From NCBI RefSeq assembly GCF_015461805.1, contig NZ_JACVZE010000005.1, positions 248,001 to 312,000 of the forward strand: a stretch of DNA of 64,000 bases. The letters run 5' to 3'. A program made the position numbers and the translations under genes. This DNA is from Pseudomonas pisciculturae. GTDB lineage: Bacteria; Pseudomonadota; Gammaproteobacteria; Pseudomonadales; Pseudomonadaceae. Shown here one piece after another: positions 16,465-24,841 of the stretch. The stretch's first letter is position 1. Each line of letters starts with the position of its first letter. The notes under the pieces were generated by a model. It made no database searches, had not been told where the DNA came from, and saw only the letters and a program-made list of their open reading frames with translations.

Positions 16465-18426
16465 TCAGTGCCCGCGAAAGTCCCCGGCATTCAAACCAAA
16501 CCGGCTCATCTTGTTGTACAGCCCGCCCCTCGACACATTCAGCTGTTGCGCAGCCAAGCGGATGTTGCCACCGGTGGCTTGCAGCGCGGCGACGATGGCG
16601 TTCATTTCATGACTGCTCAAGTCTTGAGCCGGTTGCGGCTCGTGCAAGCGTGTCGGTGAGCGGTGCCGGGCTTCCAGTGGCAGGTCGGCCGGCTGGATCA
16701 GCTCGCCCATGGCCAGGTTGGTCGCGCGCTCGATGCTGTTTTCCAGCTCGCGCACGTTGCCCGGCCAGCCGTAGGCCGAGAGCAATGCCAGGGCATCCGG
16801 GGCGAAACCCTGCACCGATTTGCGCAGCGAGCGGGCGCAGCGTGCAAGGAAGTAACGCGCCAGCAGCGGGATATCTTCACGGCGCATGCGCAGCGGTGGC
16901 ACGGTCAAGTTCAGCACGTTGAGGCGGTAGTAAAGGTCTTCGCGAAACGCCCCTTCGGCCACCGCTTGGCTCAAGTTGCGGTGGGTCGCCGCAATGATGC
17001 GCACGTCTACTTGCCGCGAGTTTTTCGCGCCGACGCGGGTCACTTCACCCTCCTGCAATACCCGCAGCAGGCTGACCTGGGCGTCAAACGACATGTCGCC
17101 AATTTCATCGAGAAAAATAGTGCCGCCATCCGCCAACTCAAACTTGCCCGCCGAACCGCCTCGGGTGGCGCCTGTAAACGCGCCCTCGACGTGCCCGAAC
17201 AGTTCGCTTTGCACCAGGTCCCGTGGAATCGCGCCGCAGTTCACCGCCACAAACGGGCCTTTGTGACGGTCGCTGCCATTGTGGATTGCCTGGGCAAACA
17301 GCTCCTTGCCGGTGCCGCTTTCGCCAAGGATAAGGGTGGTGGAATCGCTGCGACTGGCGATGCGGCCCAAGTGCAGCGCGTCCTGGATCGCCCGCGAGCT
17401 GCCCTGGATGGTGTCGAAGGTGTATCTGGCCTGGGTGCCGATGATGCGCCGGGTGATTTCGCGGATACGGCGGTTCTCGCGCAGCGACACGATCACCCCG
17501 CCCTGCTCCAGTGGGCACACTGAGACCAGGCAGGCGAGTTGACTGCGGTCGTGCAGGTGGAAGGTGCAATCGAGGTCGCGCACCGGCTCGCCAAGGCTGT
17601 CGCTCAGTTCGCTGCGGCCCAGTTGCTGGAATGGGCTGCCGATCAACTCCAGCCCCACCCCGAACAGTTGTCGCGCATAACGGTTGAGCGCCTTGATGCA
17701 GCCGCGTTCATCCAGCACCACCAGGCCTTCGTTGAGTACTTCGAGCACGGTTTGCTGTTCTTCCAGCAGCCCTTGTAAGGCCATCTGGCGTGACACGGCA
17801 TCGGCCGCCGCCTGAACGGTGCCCAGCGTATGGAAATGAAACCAGCCAGGTTCGGCAGTCAGGGTGAGCATGGCCAAGGTCTCGCCCTGGGCATTCTTGA
17901 TCGGCGCGGCGGCGCAGTGCATGCGGCGCTGGCGCAGGCCAATGCCGAAGTTTTCTTCGGCGAGCACATACACCAGATGATCTTGGGCCAATGCCAGCCC
18001 GGTGCAGTTGGTGCCTTGCACAGCCTCCAACAGGCGACTGCCCACCGGGGTGATATCCAACCCACAGAAATACAGGGTGGTGCCCTGGGCATCGGTAAGG
18101 TTGATATGCCCGCGCGGGTTGTAGGCCAACAGGCCATGCATGACTTGCGCAGCGGCGGCGATCAGCACGCGATGTGTCGCCAACGTTGCGACCAAGGCCT
18201 CGGGGCTGACGAAGCGATAGGCGTTGTCAGCAGGGTCGATACCCGCCTCGACACTGCGCCGCCATGAGTCCCAGATCACTTGCCGCACTTGAGGCGGGCG
18301 CTCGACCTGACCGGCCAGGCAATCGCGCCATGCCTGCTCCAACGCGGCGACCGGGCCTCCATTAAGGGCCGCCGGCCCCAAGGCCGTGAGGTAGTCGAGG
18401 TCTTGTACGCTGAATGCCATGGTCAT
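16465..18426 (-). CDS. Sigma-54-dependent activator, AcoR-like
   Basis: A 653-residue enhancer-binding protein. The N-terminal AcoR-style region (about 50-200, GAF-like) includes IWDSWRRSVEAGIDP. A PAS-like segment follows at 222-325. The AAA+ domain has Walker A GESGTGKE at 368-375 and the sigma-54-contacting GAFTGA at 415-420. The C-terminal Fis-type HTH is NIRLAAQQLNVSRGGLYNKM. It therefore activates a -24/-12 promoter, and one lies 112 bases upstream of its start on the opposite strand before the mocA-like operon. There is no receiver domain, so it senses a ligand directly. The start may be ATG 18426 or 18420. Confidence 0.92.
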   Translation of the reverse strand: MTMAFSVQDLDYLTALGPAALNGGPVAALEQAWRDCLAGQVERPPQVRQVIWDSWRRSVEAGIDPADNAYRFVSPEALVATLATHRVLIAAAAQVMHGLLAYNPRGHINLTDAQGTTLYFCGLDITPVGSRLLEAVQGTNCTGLALAQDHLVYVLAEENFGIGLRQRRMHCAAAPIKNAQGETLAMLTLTAEPGWFHFHTLGTVQAAADAVSRQMALQGLLEEQQTVLEVLNEGLVVLDERGCIKALNRYARQLFGVGLELIGSPFQQLGRSELSDSLGEPVRDLDCTFHLHDRSQLACLVSVCPLEQGGVIVSLRENRRIREITRRIIGTQARYTFDTIQGSSRAIQDALHLGRIASRSDSTTLILGESGTGKELFAQAIHNGSDRHKGPFVAVNCGAIPRDLVQSELFGHVEGAFTGATRGGSAGKFELADGGTIFLDEIGDMSFDAQVSLLRVLQEGEVTRVGAKNSRQVDVRIIAATHRNLSQAVAEGAFREDLYYRLNVLNLTVPPLRMRREDIPLLARYFLARCARSLRKSVQGFAPDALALLSAYGWPGNVRELENSIERATNLAMGELIQPADLPLEARHRSPTRLHEPQPAQDLSSHEMNAIVAALQATGGNIRLAAQQLNVSRGGLYNKMSRFGLNAGDFRGH

Positions 18427-18450
18427 TGGGGGTATCCATGTTCATGTTTT

Positions 18451-18474
18451 TGACATGTCAGTATAGGCATGTCA
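18451..18474. promoter_or_regulatory. Candidate upstream activating sequence for the sigma-54 activator
   Basis: An inverted repeat TGACATG, 10 bases, CATGTCA. The left part is also a perfect 10-base palindrome (TGACATGTCA). It lies 64 bases upstream of the -24 element and immediately before the activator's own start, the usual enhancer position for this class. Confidence 0.7.
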
Positions 18475-18537
18475 TTGAAATGAACACTTTTTGTTTTTTG
18501 ATTTTAATTATTCTATAAATATCAACGAATTAAAAAC

Positions 18538-18553
18538 TGGCACAACCTTTGCT
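18538..18553 (+). promoter_or_regulatory. Sigma-54 (-24/-12) promoter of the mocA-like operon
   Basis: TGGCAC, five bases, TTGCT: the GG of -24 (18539-18540) and GC of -12 (18551-18552) are separated by exactly 10 bases, as required for RpoN. It lies about 60 bases before ATG 18612, in an AT-rich intergenic region next to a divergent sigma-54 activator gene. Confidence 0.9.
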
Positions 18554-18611
18554 CTTACCTCTTTGCCCATCAGGACCGTCCTGAGGCCAACAATAAAAAA
18601 GGGGTCATTTC

Positions 18612-19616
18612 ATGAGTACACAGAACATCCGCCTGGGTTTGATCGGTGCCGGCCGCATGGGCAGCTTCCACGGTTTGACGGCGGCTCGGCACATCCCCGG
18701 CGCCAGCCTGACCGCCATTGCCGACCCGACCCCAGGCCAAGCCGCCCGCCTCGCTGCCGAGCTGGGGGTGGCCAAGGTCTACACCGACCCACAGCAACTG
18801 CTCAACGACCCGGATATCGACGGCGTAATCATCGCCGCCCCCGCCCGCAGCCATGCTGAACTGGTCATCAGCGCCGCCCGCGCCGGCAAGGGGATCTTCT
18901 GCGAAAAACCGATGGCCATCACCCTCGATGAAGCCGACCGCGCCATCGCTGCCGCCGCCGACGCTCGCGTGCCGTTGCAGGTCGGCTTCAACCGCCGCTT
19001 CGCCAAGAGCTTTCGCACCGCCCATCTCGATGTCGTGGCTGGCCGTATCGGCACCCCGCAATTGCTGCGCTCGCTGACCCGCGACCCGGCGCTGAACAAC
19101 CCGGCCAACTCGCCGCAGTGGGTGATCTTCCTCGAAACCCTGATCCATGACTTCGACACCTTGCGCTATCTCAACCCCGGCGCCGAAGCCGTGCAAGTGC
19201 ACGTGATGGCGGACGCGTTGATCGCCCCGGACTTCAAGAGCAAAGGCTTCCTCGACACCGCAGTGGTCACCATCCGCTTCGATAACGGCGCGATTGCCAC
19301 CGCCGAGGCCAACTTCCAGGCGGTGTATGGCTACGACGTACGCGGTGAAGTGTTCGGCAGCGCAGGCATGCTGACCATGGGCGGCGTCAACGAGTCGGAC
19401 CTGGTGCGCTACCTGGCCCAAGGCATCCAGGCCGACACCCAGCGCCTGGACACCGACCTGCTGCGCGACGCCTACATCGCCGAGCTCAACCACTTCGCCG
19501 AGTGCCTGCGCACCGGCGCCAAGCCCCTGGCCAGCGGCGAAGACGCCCGCGCCGCCCTGGCGATTGCCCGTGCGTGCATCGAGTCCTTCCAACAAGGCCA
19601 GGCGGTGGCCGTATGA
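18612..19616 (+). CDS. Gfo/Idh/MocA family dehydrogenase (MocA/inositol dehydrogenase-like)
   Basis: A 334-residue NAD(P)-dependent oxidoreductase. The N-terminal Rossmann motif is LGLIGAGRMGSFHG; CEKPMAITLDEA carries the conserved EKP lysine; HDFDTLRYL supplies the catalytic histidine region. The family oxidises inositols and sugars, and MocA acts in rhizopine catabolism. ATG 18612 follows AGGGG, behind the sigma-54 promoter. Its stop overlaps the next start (ATGA at 19613), so the pair is coupled. A myo- or scyllo-inositol dehydrogenase is the main alternative. Confidence 0.87.
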   Translation: MSTQNIRLGLIGAGRMGSFHGLTAARHIPGASLTAIADPTPGQAARLAAELGVAKVYTDPQQLLNDPDIDGVIIAAPARSHAELVISAARAGKGIFCEKPMAITLDEADRAIAAAADARVPLQVGFNRRFAKSFRTAHLDVVAGRIGTPQLLRSLTRDPALNNPANSPQWVIFLETLIHDFDTLRYLNPGAEAVQVHVMADALIAPDFKSKGFLDTAVVTIRFDNGAIATAEANFQAVYGYDVRGEVFGSAGMLTMGGVNESDLVRYLAQGIQADTQRLDTDLLRDAYIAELNHFAECLRTGAKPLASGEDARAALAIARACIESFQQGQAVAV

Positions 19617-20392
19617 GCCCGTTCAAACTGGCAATCAGTGCCGAGATGGTGTTTCTCGACCTGCCGTTTATCGAGCGCGTCAAACGCATCCATGCGCTGG
19701 GCTTCAGTGCCGAAATCTGGAACTGGACCAATAAAGATATCGGCGCGCTGGTGGCGACCGGCGCCGACTTTACGTCGATGACCGGCTACATCACCGGCAC
19801 CCTGACCGACCCGGACGGCATCCGCCAATTGCTCGACAGCGCGCGTGAGTCCATCGGGGTTGCCGAGCAGCTCAACTGCCCGAGCCTCAACCTGCATGGC
19901 ACCGGCCTGGGCGAAGGCGGCCTGCCCGTTCAACCCGTGAGCCAGACCACCGGGCGCATGTGGCTGAGCGCCTGCAAGGCCCTGGAAAAAATCGCACGCC
20001 TGGGCGAAGACGCCGGCCGCGTGTTCCTGCTGGAAAACCTCAACACCGAAGTCGACCACCCCGGAACCCCGTTCGCCCGCGCCGACGACACCCTGGCGCT
20101 GATCGAAGCCGTGGGCAGCCCGTACCTGAAGATGAACCTGGACCTGTACCACGCGCAGATTGGCGAAGGGAATTTGATCGAGCTGATCCAGCGTGCCGGC
20201 AACGCCATCGGCGAAATCCAGGTGGCCGATGTGCCGGGTCGCAAAGAACCCGGCACCGGTGAAATCCACTACCCTGCCATTGCCAGGGCTTTGCATGCCA
20301 TGGGCTACAGCGGCGTGGTCGGCCTCGAAGGCTGGGCCAGCGGCGACAGCGAATTGGCCCTGGAGCGATTCCGCCAAGCGTTCACCCTATAA
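19613..20392 (+). CDS. Hydroxypyruvate-isomerase/MocC-like TIM-barrel isomerase
   Basis: A 259-residue xylose-isomerase-like protein. The metal ligands appear in order: Glu in LLENLNTEVD, Asp in MNLDLYHAQ, His of IHYPA context and Glu in VGLEGWASGDSE. The layout matches Hyi/OtnI and MocC relatives. It is translationally coupled to the dehydrogenase upstream and followed 19 bases later by the binding protein. A second TIM-barrel isomerase is encoded in the mocD operon, so the two may act at different steps. Confidence 0.83.
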   Translation: MSPFKLAISAEMVFLDLPFIERVKRIHALGFSAEIWNWTNKDIGALVATGADFTSMTGYITGTLTDPDGIRQLLDSARESIGVAEQLNCPSLNLHGTGLGEGGLPVQPVSQTTGRMWLSACKALEKIARLGEDAGRVFLLENLNTEVDHPGTPFARADDTLALIEAVGSPYLKMNLDLYHAQIGEGNLIELIQRAGNAIGEIQVADVPGRKEPGTGEIHYPAIARALHAMGYSGVVGLEGWASGDSELALERFRQAFTL

Positions 20393-20411
20393 CAATAAAA
20401 GGAACACCCTT

Positions 20412-21338
20412 ATGAACCGCTATGCATTGATTGTTGCCTCGCTGTTAGTGCTGTTCAGCCCCTTGTCGTTCGCCGATTACCGCATCGGCGTGAGCATTGC
20501 CCGGGTGGACGATAACTTCATGACCTACGTGCGCAACGGCCTGGACACCGCCGCCAAGCAACAAGGCGTGAAGATCCAGTTCGAAGACGCCCAGGGCGAT
20601 GTGGTGCGTCAACTCAACCAGGTCGAAGGCTTTCTGAACCAAAAGGTCGACGCGGTGATTGTGTTGCCGGTGGACACCTCCGCCACCGCCAACATCACCC
20701 GCGCCGCCGTGGCGGCCAAGACGCCGCTGGTGTACGTCAACCGCCACCCGGATGAGCGCACCCTGCCCAAGGGCGTGGTCACCGTGGCCTCCAACGACCT
20801 TGAAGCCGGGCAGTTGCAGATGCGCTACCTGGCAGAAAAACTCGACGGCAAAGGCACCGTGGCGATCATCATGGGCGACCTTGCACAAAACGCCACCCAC
20901 GACCGCACTGAAGGCGCCAAGCAGGTGCTCAAGGACTTCCCCAACATCAAGGTGGTGGAACAGCAGAGCGCCGAATGGCAGCGCAGCAAGGGCATGGACC
21001 TGACCAGCAACTGGCTGCTGGCGGGTACGCAGTTCGATGCGATTGTCGCCAACAATGATGAAATGGCGATTGGCGCGGGGATGGCGTTGCAGCAAGCGGG
21101 CAAGGCCAAGGGTGAAGTGGCGATTGTCGGTATTGATGGCTTGCCGGATGGCTTGGCGGCGGTCAAGCGTGGGCTGCTGGCGGCGTCGGTGTTCCAGGAC
21201 CCGAAAGCCCAGGCGGCCAAGGCGGTGGAGTCGGCAATCAAGATGATCAAGGGCGAGCCGATTGAAGCGGAGGTGTGGGTGCCGTTCGAACTCATCAAGC
21301 CCGAGCAGGTGGCGATGTTTGAGCAGCGCTACAAATAA
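20412..21338 (+). CDS. Periplasmic sugar/rhizopine-binding protein, MocB-like
   Basis: A 308-residue type I (RbsB-like) binding protein. The signal peptide is about residues 1-21 (MNRYALIVASLLVLFSPLSFA), then DYRIGVSIARVDDNFMTYVRNG begins the mature domain. VDAVIVLPVDTSATANITRAA and IVANNDEMAIGAGMAL are typical of ribose/inositol/rhizopine binders. It follows GGAAC before ATG 20412. No ATPase or permease gene accompanies it anywhere in the window's moc region, so it must share a transporter or act in sensing. Confidence 0.87.
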   Translation: MNRYALIVASLLVLFSPLSFADYRIGVSIARVDDNFMTYVRNGLDTAAKQQGVKIQFEDAQGDVVRQLNQVEGFLNQKVDAVIVLPVDTSATANITRAAVAAKTPLVYVNRHPDERTLPKGVVTVASNDLEAGQLQMRYLAEKLDGKGTVAIIMGDLAQNATHDRTEGAKQVLKDFPNIKVVEQQSAEWQRSKGMDLTSNWLLAGTQFDAIVANNDEMAIGAGMALQQAGKAKGEVAIVGIDGLPDGLAAVKRGLLAASVFQDPKAQAAKAVESAIKMIKGEPIEAEVWVPFELIKPEQVAMFEQRYK

Positions 21339-21498
21339 GCCCAGAGGTGAAGATCCCAATGCGTGCGGGCTTGCTCACGATGAGCATAGGTATCTGCACA
21401 ACGTTGAGCATTGCGCTGGAGCTATGGCAGCATCACGGTCGAGCGAGTTTTACCACGTGTAAACCAGCTCAACCGTGTGCCCCACCACGCAGCGCCCG

Positions 21499-21514
21499 CT
21501 ATACGCACGTATAG
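21499..21514. promoter_or_regulatory. Inverted repeat upstream of the response regulator gene
   Basis: CTATACG-CA-CGTATAG, a perfect 7-base inverted repeat about 82 bases before ATG 21596. The TACG/CGTA core resembles sites used by NarL/FixJ-type regulators, so it is a candidate control site; no binding partner can be named. Confidence 0.5.
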
Positions 21515-21595
21515 TATTTTGCCGATAAGGACGGCGTATCTTGAGGTGATGGCGGGTTGCTTCCATGTGCAGCCCGATAGCCTCCAGGTATTGAA

Positions 21596-21964
21596 ATGTC
21601 TGACACCAAGATAATTGCCGTCGTCGATGATGATGAGTCCGTTCGCATGGCATTGGATGGGCTGCTGCGCTCCAACGGCTACACCGTTCGGTTGTACGCC
21701 AATGCCGAAGCGTTCCTGGGCTCCGAAGGCCCGCGCACCTGCGCCTGCCTGATCAGCGATATCCAGATGCCCGGCCTGTCGGGCATCCAGCTTTACGAAA
21801 CCCTGCATGCCCAAGGCATCGACATCCCGGTGATCTTCATCACGGGGTACTCCGGCCCATCGCCCACCCTCGCGCCCACTCTGCCGGCCCCGATTGCGTG
21901 CTTTCCCAAGCCGTTTTCCTGCGCGCAACTGATGGCCTGCCTCGAACGCCTGTTAGGTCGTTAA
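21596..21964 (+). CDS. Single-domain response regulator (receiver only)
   Basis: A 122-residue stand-alone receiver. Acidic pocket DDDE at 11-14, phospho-acceptor Asp55 (LISDIQMPG), conserved Thr83 (FITGYSG) and Lys105 (CFPKPFS). The sequence style (VAVVDDDESVRMAL and DIQMPGLSGIQL) is FixJ-like, but there is no output HTH, so it acts through protein contact or as a phosphate sink. The start ATG follows AGGT. No histidine kinase is encoded nearby. Confidence 0.9.
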   Translation: MSDTKIIAVVDDDESVRMALDGLLRSNGYTVRLYANAEAFLGSEGPRTCACLISDIQMPGLSGIQLYETLHAQGIDIPVIFITGYSGPSPTLAPTLPAPIACFPKPFSCAQLMACLERLLGR

Positions 21965-22097
21965 TACCTTGGTATAGCCGCCTCACACTTACGCATGCCC
22001 GCGCTGACCCTAGGTAGAAGTGTTGAAGGCAGGCGGCCTGGTTAGTCTTTCTACACGCAGTCCCACTCATGTAACGAAGAGTCTCCAGGAGCAAACC

Positions 22098-23297
22098 ATG
22101 AAACAGCACATTCTTATTATTGGCGCAGGGTTTGGTGGTGTGTGGAGCGCATTGAGCGCGGCCCGGCTGCTGGACAAACATAACCGCAACGACGTGCAGA
22201 TCAGCCTGCTCGCCCCGCAACCCGAGCTGCGCATTCGCCCACGTTTCTACGAGGCCGATGTGCACACCATGATGGCGCCCCTTGGCCCGCTGTTTGAGGC
22301 CGTCGACGTGAATTTTATCGAAGGCGCGGCCGACAGCATCGACGAAAACGGCAAGCAGGTGACCTACCGCAACGCCGCGGGCACCTCTACCACGATCAAG
22401 TACGACCGCCTGGTGCTGGCCGCCGGCAGCCGTTTGAATCGCCCGCAGATGCAAGGGATCGAGCACGTTTTCGATGTGGATCAGATTGAAGACGCCACGC
22501 GCCTGGAAGCCCACATCAAGGCCCTGAAAAACCAGCCAGAGAGCGCCGCGCGCAATACGGTTGTCGTCGCCGGTGGCGGCTTTACCGGTATCGAAACGGC
22601 TACCGAAATGCCAGCGCGGCTACGTGAAGCCCTCGGTGACAGCGCTGACATACGCGTGATCGTGGTAGACCGCGGCCCACAGATCGCGGCATCCATGGGC
22701 GATGGCATCCGCCCATCGATCATCGAAGCAAGTACAGAACTGGGCCTGGATTGGGTGCTCAACACCTCAGTGGCATCGGTGGACGCGGGCGGCGTGACCC
22801 TGGCGAACGGCCAGCGGATTGATTCGAGCACCGTGATCTGGACCATCGGTTTTCGCGCCAACCCGCTCACCGAGCAAGTCAGCGGCACCCGCGACCCACA
22901 AGGCCGCCTGCACGTAGACGGCAACCTGAAAGTCAAAGGCCAGGCCGATGTGTTCGCCGCCGGTGACGTGGCCTACGCCGCGACCGACGAGCTGGGGAAC
23001 TTCGCCGGCATGTCCTGCCAGCACGCCATCGCTCTGGGGCGCTACGCCGGCAACAACGTCGCCGCCGACCTGATCGGCGTGGCCCCGATGACGTACAGCC
23101 AGCCCAAGTACGTGACCTGCCTTGACCTCGGCGCCTGGGGCGCGGTGTTTACCGAAGGCTGGGACCGCCAGCTGAAACTGGTGGGCCAGGAAGCCAAGGA
23201 GCTCAAACACCAGATCAACACCGTCTGGATCTACCCGCCAGCCGCTGATCGCGCGGCGGCACTGGCGGCGGCAGATCCGTTGATTCCAGTGGCCTGA
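22098..23297 (+). CDS. NAD(P)/FAD-dependent oxidoreductase, NDH-2-like
   Basis: A 399-residue two-dinucleotide-binding flavoprotein. The FAD motif is IIGAGFGGVWSA, the NAD motif VVAGGGFTGIETA, and the second FAD motif DVFAAGDVAY. The architecture resembles type II NADH dehydrogenases and sulfide:quinone reductase relatives, but the C-terminal membrane-anchor helix of Ndh is not evident. ATG 22098 is behind AGGAGC. An intrinsic terminator follows at 23354. The response regulator upstream may share its promoter (133-base gap). Confidence 0.85.
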   Translation: MKQHILIIGAGFGGVWSALSAARLLDKHNRNDVQISLLAPQPELRIRPRFYEADVHTMMAPLGPLFEAVDVNFIEGAADSIDENGKQVTYRNAAGTSTTIKYDRLVLAAGSRLNRPQMQGIEHVFDVDQIEDATRLEAHIKALKNQPESAARNTVVVAGGGFTGIETATEMPARLREALGDSADIRVIVVDRGPQIAASMGDGIRPSIIEASTELGLDWVLNTSVASVDAGGVTLANGQRIDSSTVIWTIGFRANPLTEQVSGTRDPQGRLHVDGNLKVKGQADVFAAGDVAYAATDELGNFAGMSCQHAIALGRYAGNNVAADLIGVAPMTYSQPKYVTCLDLGAWGAVFTEGWDRQLKLVGQEAKELKHQINTVWIYPPAADRAAALAAADPLIPVA

Positions 23298-23353
23298 TTC
23301 AAGCAATCCCTACACCGGGCAGCCCCCTCCTTGCTGCCCCGGTCACTCCCGAG

Positions 23354-23387
23354 CGCCCGCCGATGATGTTTTGGTGGGCGTTTTTTT
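23354..23387 (+). terminator. Rho-independent terminator
   Basis: CGCCCGCC, an 11-base loop, GGTGGGCG, then seven T. It is 57 bases past the oxidoreductase stop. Confidence 0.85.
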
Positions 23388-23407
23388 GTAAGCGCACTCG
23401 GTCAAAT

Positions 23408-23495
23408 GTGGGAGCTGGCTTGCCTGCGATAGCAGTCTGTCAGCCAGCACATCCGGCACTGAAAGACCGCCATCGCAGGCAAGCCAGCTCCCACA
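23408..23495. repeat. REPIN
   Basis: GTGGGAGCTGGCTTGCCTGCGAT and its inverted partner ATCGCAGGCAAGCCAGCTCC. It is the CTGG subtype, both arms alike, between convergent genes ending at 23297 and 23534. Confidence 0.9.
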
Positions 23496-23533
23496 TTTAG
23501 AAAGGGTTCCACTCTATATTTGTGTCGCCTGTG

Positions 23534-24718
23534 TCAGGTGGGTGATACACCCTGCCCAAACCGACGAATCGCCAGGCAATACATCACCAATGCCAGCACC
23601 GCCAACAACCCGCCCGCCGCGCCGATCCAGGCGAAACCAAACTGGCTGCCGACCCAGCTGCCCATCAGGGCGCCGCCGCCGATGCCGATGTTGTAGATGC
23701 CAGAAAACATCGCCATGGCCACATCCGTAGCATCCGGCGCCAGCACCAACACCTTGGACTGCATCGCCAGGCCAAAGCCCATGATCGCCATGCCCCAAAA
23801 AATGCTCAGCACCACCAGGTAGGATTCGGCGCCGCTCAACGGCAGCATCAGCGCCAGGCACGCCGCCAGGATGAATACGGCGCCGACCACAAACAGGTGC
23901 GGGTTGAAGCGGTGCACCAGGCTAAACAGCAGTGAACCGATGATGCCCGCACCGCCAAACACCAGCAGGATCAGGGTCACGGCGCTGCCACTCATGCCGG
24001 CCACGCCTTCGACGAAGGGTTCGATGTAGCTGTAGGCGGTGAATTGTGCGGTGACGGTCATGGCGGTCAGCACGTAGAGCGCCACCAATGCCGGGCGTTT
24101 GAACAGCAACGGCAGGCTGCGCAGGGAGCCGGAGTTCTGACTCGGCAGTGGCGGCAACGTGCGCGCCAGCCAGAACACCAGGGCAGCGGCAAACGCGCCG
24201 ATCACCAGGAACGTGGTGCGCCAGCCCATGGCTTCACCCAGCAGGCGGCCCAGCGGAATGCCCAGCACCATCGCCAACGAAGTGCCGGTGGCCAGCAAGC
24301 CAAGGGCTTGCACCTGCTTGCCCTCCGGCGCCAGGCGTACCGCAAGCGACGCGGTGATCGACCAGAACAACGCATGGGACAAGGCAATGCCGACCCGACT
24401 GACCATCAGCAGGCCAAAACTATTGGCCACGCTGGAGAGAATATGGCTGACGATAAACATGCAGAACAACACAATCAGCAGCTTGCGCCGCTCGACGTTG
24501 CGGGTCAGCAGCATCACCGGCAGCGAGGTCAGGGACACGATCCACGCGTAAATCGTCAGCATCAGGCCGACGCTGGACACCGGCATGTCGAAGCTCGCAC
24601 CAATGGCGCTGAGCAGCCCGACGGGCACGAATTCGGTGGTGTTGAACACAAAGGCGGCCAACGCGAGGGCGATGACCGGTTGCCAATTGGCTTGGGGGGT
24701 TGCGGCTGAAATGCTCAT
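23534..24718 (-). CDS. sotB: Sugar efflux MFS transporter, SotB-like
   Basis: A 394-residue, 12-helix inner-membrane transporter, close to the 396 residues of E. coli SotB. Shared stretches are AAFVFNTTEFVPVGLLS, MLTIYAWIVSL, RKLLIVLFCMF and ALAPDATDVAMAMFSGI. SotB-type proteins export arabinose, IPTG and other sugars and limit sugar accumulation. ATG 24718 is chosen as the conserved N-terminus; the ribosome site is weak and a TTG 30 bases upstream is possible. A REPIN lies downstream. Confidence 0.9.
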   Translation of the reverse strand: MSISAATPQANWQPVIALALAAFVFNTTEFVPVGLLSAIGASFDMPVSSVGLMLTIYAWIVSLTSLPVMLLTRNVERRKLLIVLFCMFIVSHILSSVANSFGLLMVSRVGIALSHALFWSITASLAVRLAPEGKQVQALGLLATGTSLAMVLGIPLGRLLGEAMGWRTTFLVIGAFAAALVFWLARTLPPLPSQNSGSLRSLPLLFKRPALVALYVLTAMTVTAQFTAYSYIEPFVEGVAGMSGSAVTLILLVFGGAGIIGSLLFSLVHRFNPHLFVVGAVFILAACLALMLPLSGAESYLVVLSIFWGMAIMGFGLAMQSKVLVLAPDATDVAMAMFSGIYNIGIGGGALMGSWVGSQFGFAWIGAAGGLLAVLALVMYCLAIRRFGQGVSPT

Positions 24719-24841
24719 TGAAGGGCGCGGTACTCGGACGATGATCAAACGGCCACCCAGGACAAGCGCCGCCGCCGAGCATTCTATAGGTTTCTCGGCG
24801 GTGTGTTGACGCTGATCCTGATCAAAAAGCCATCAGTTTCG

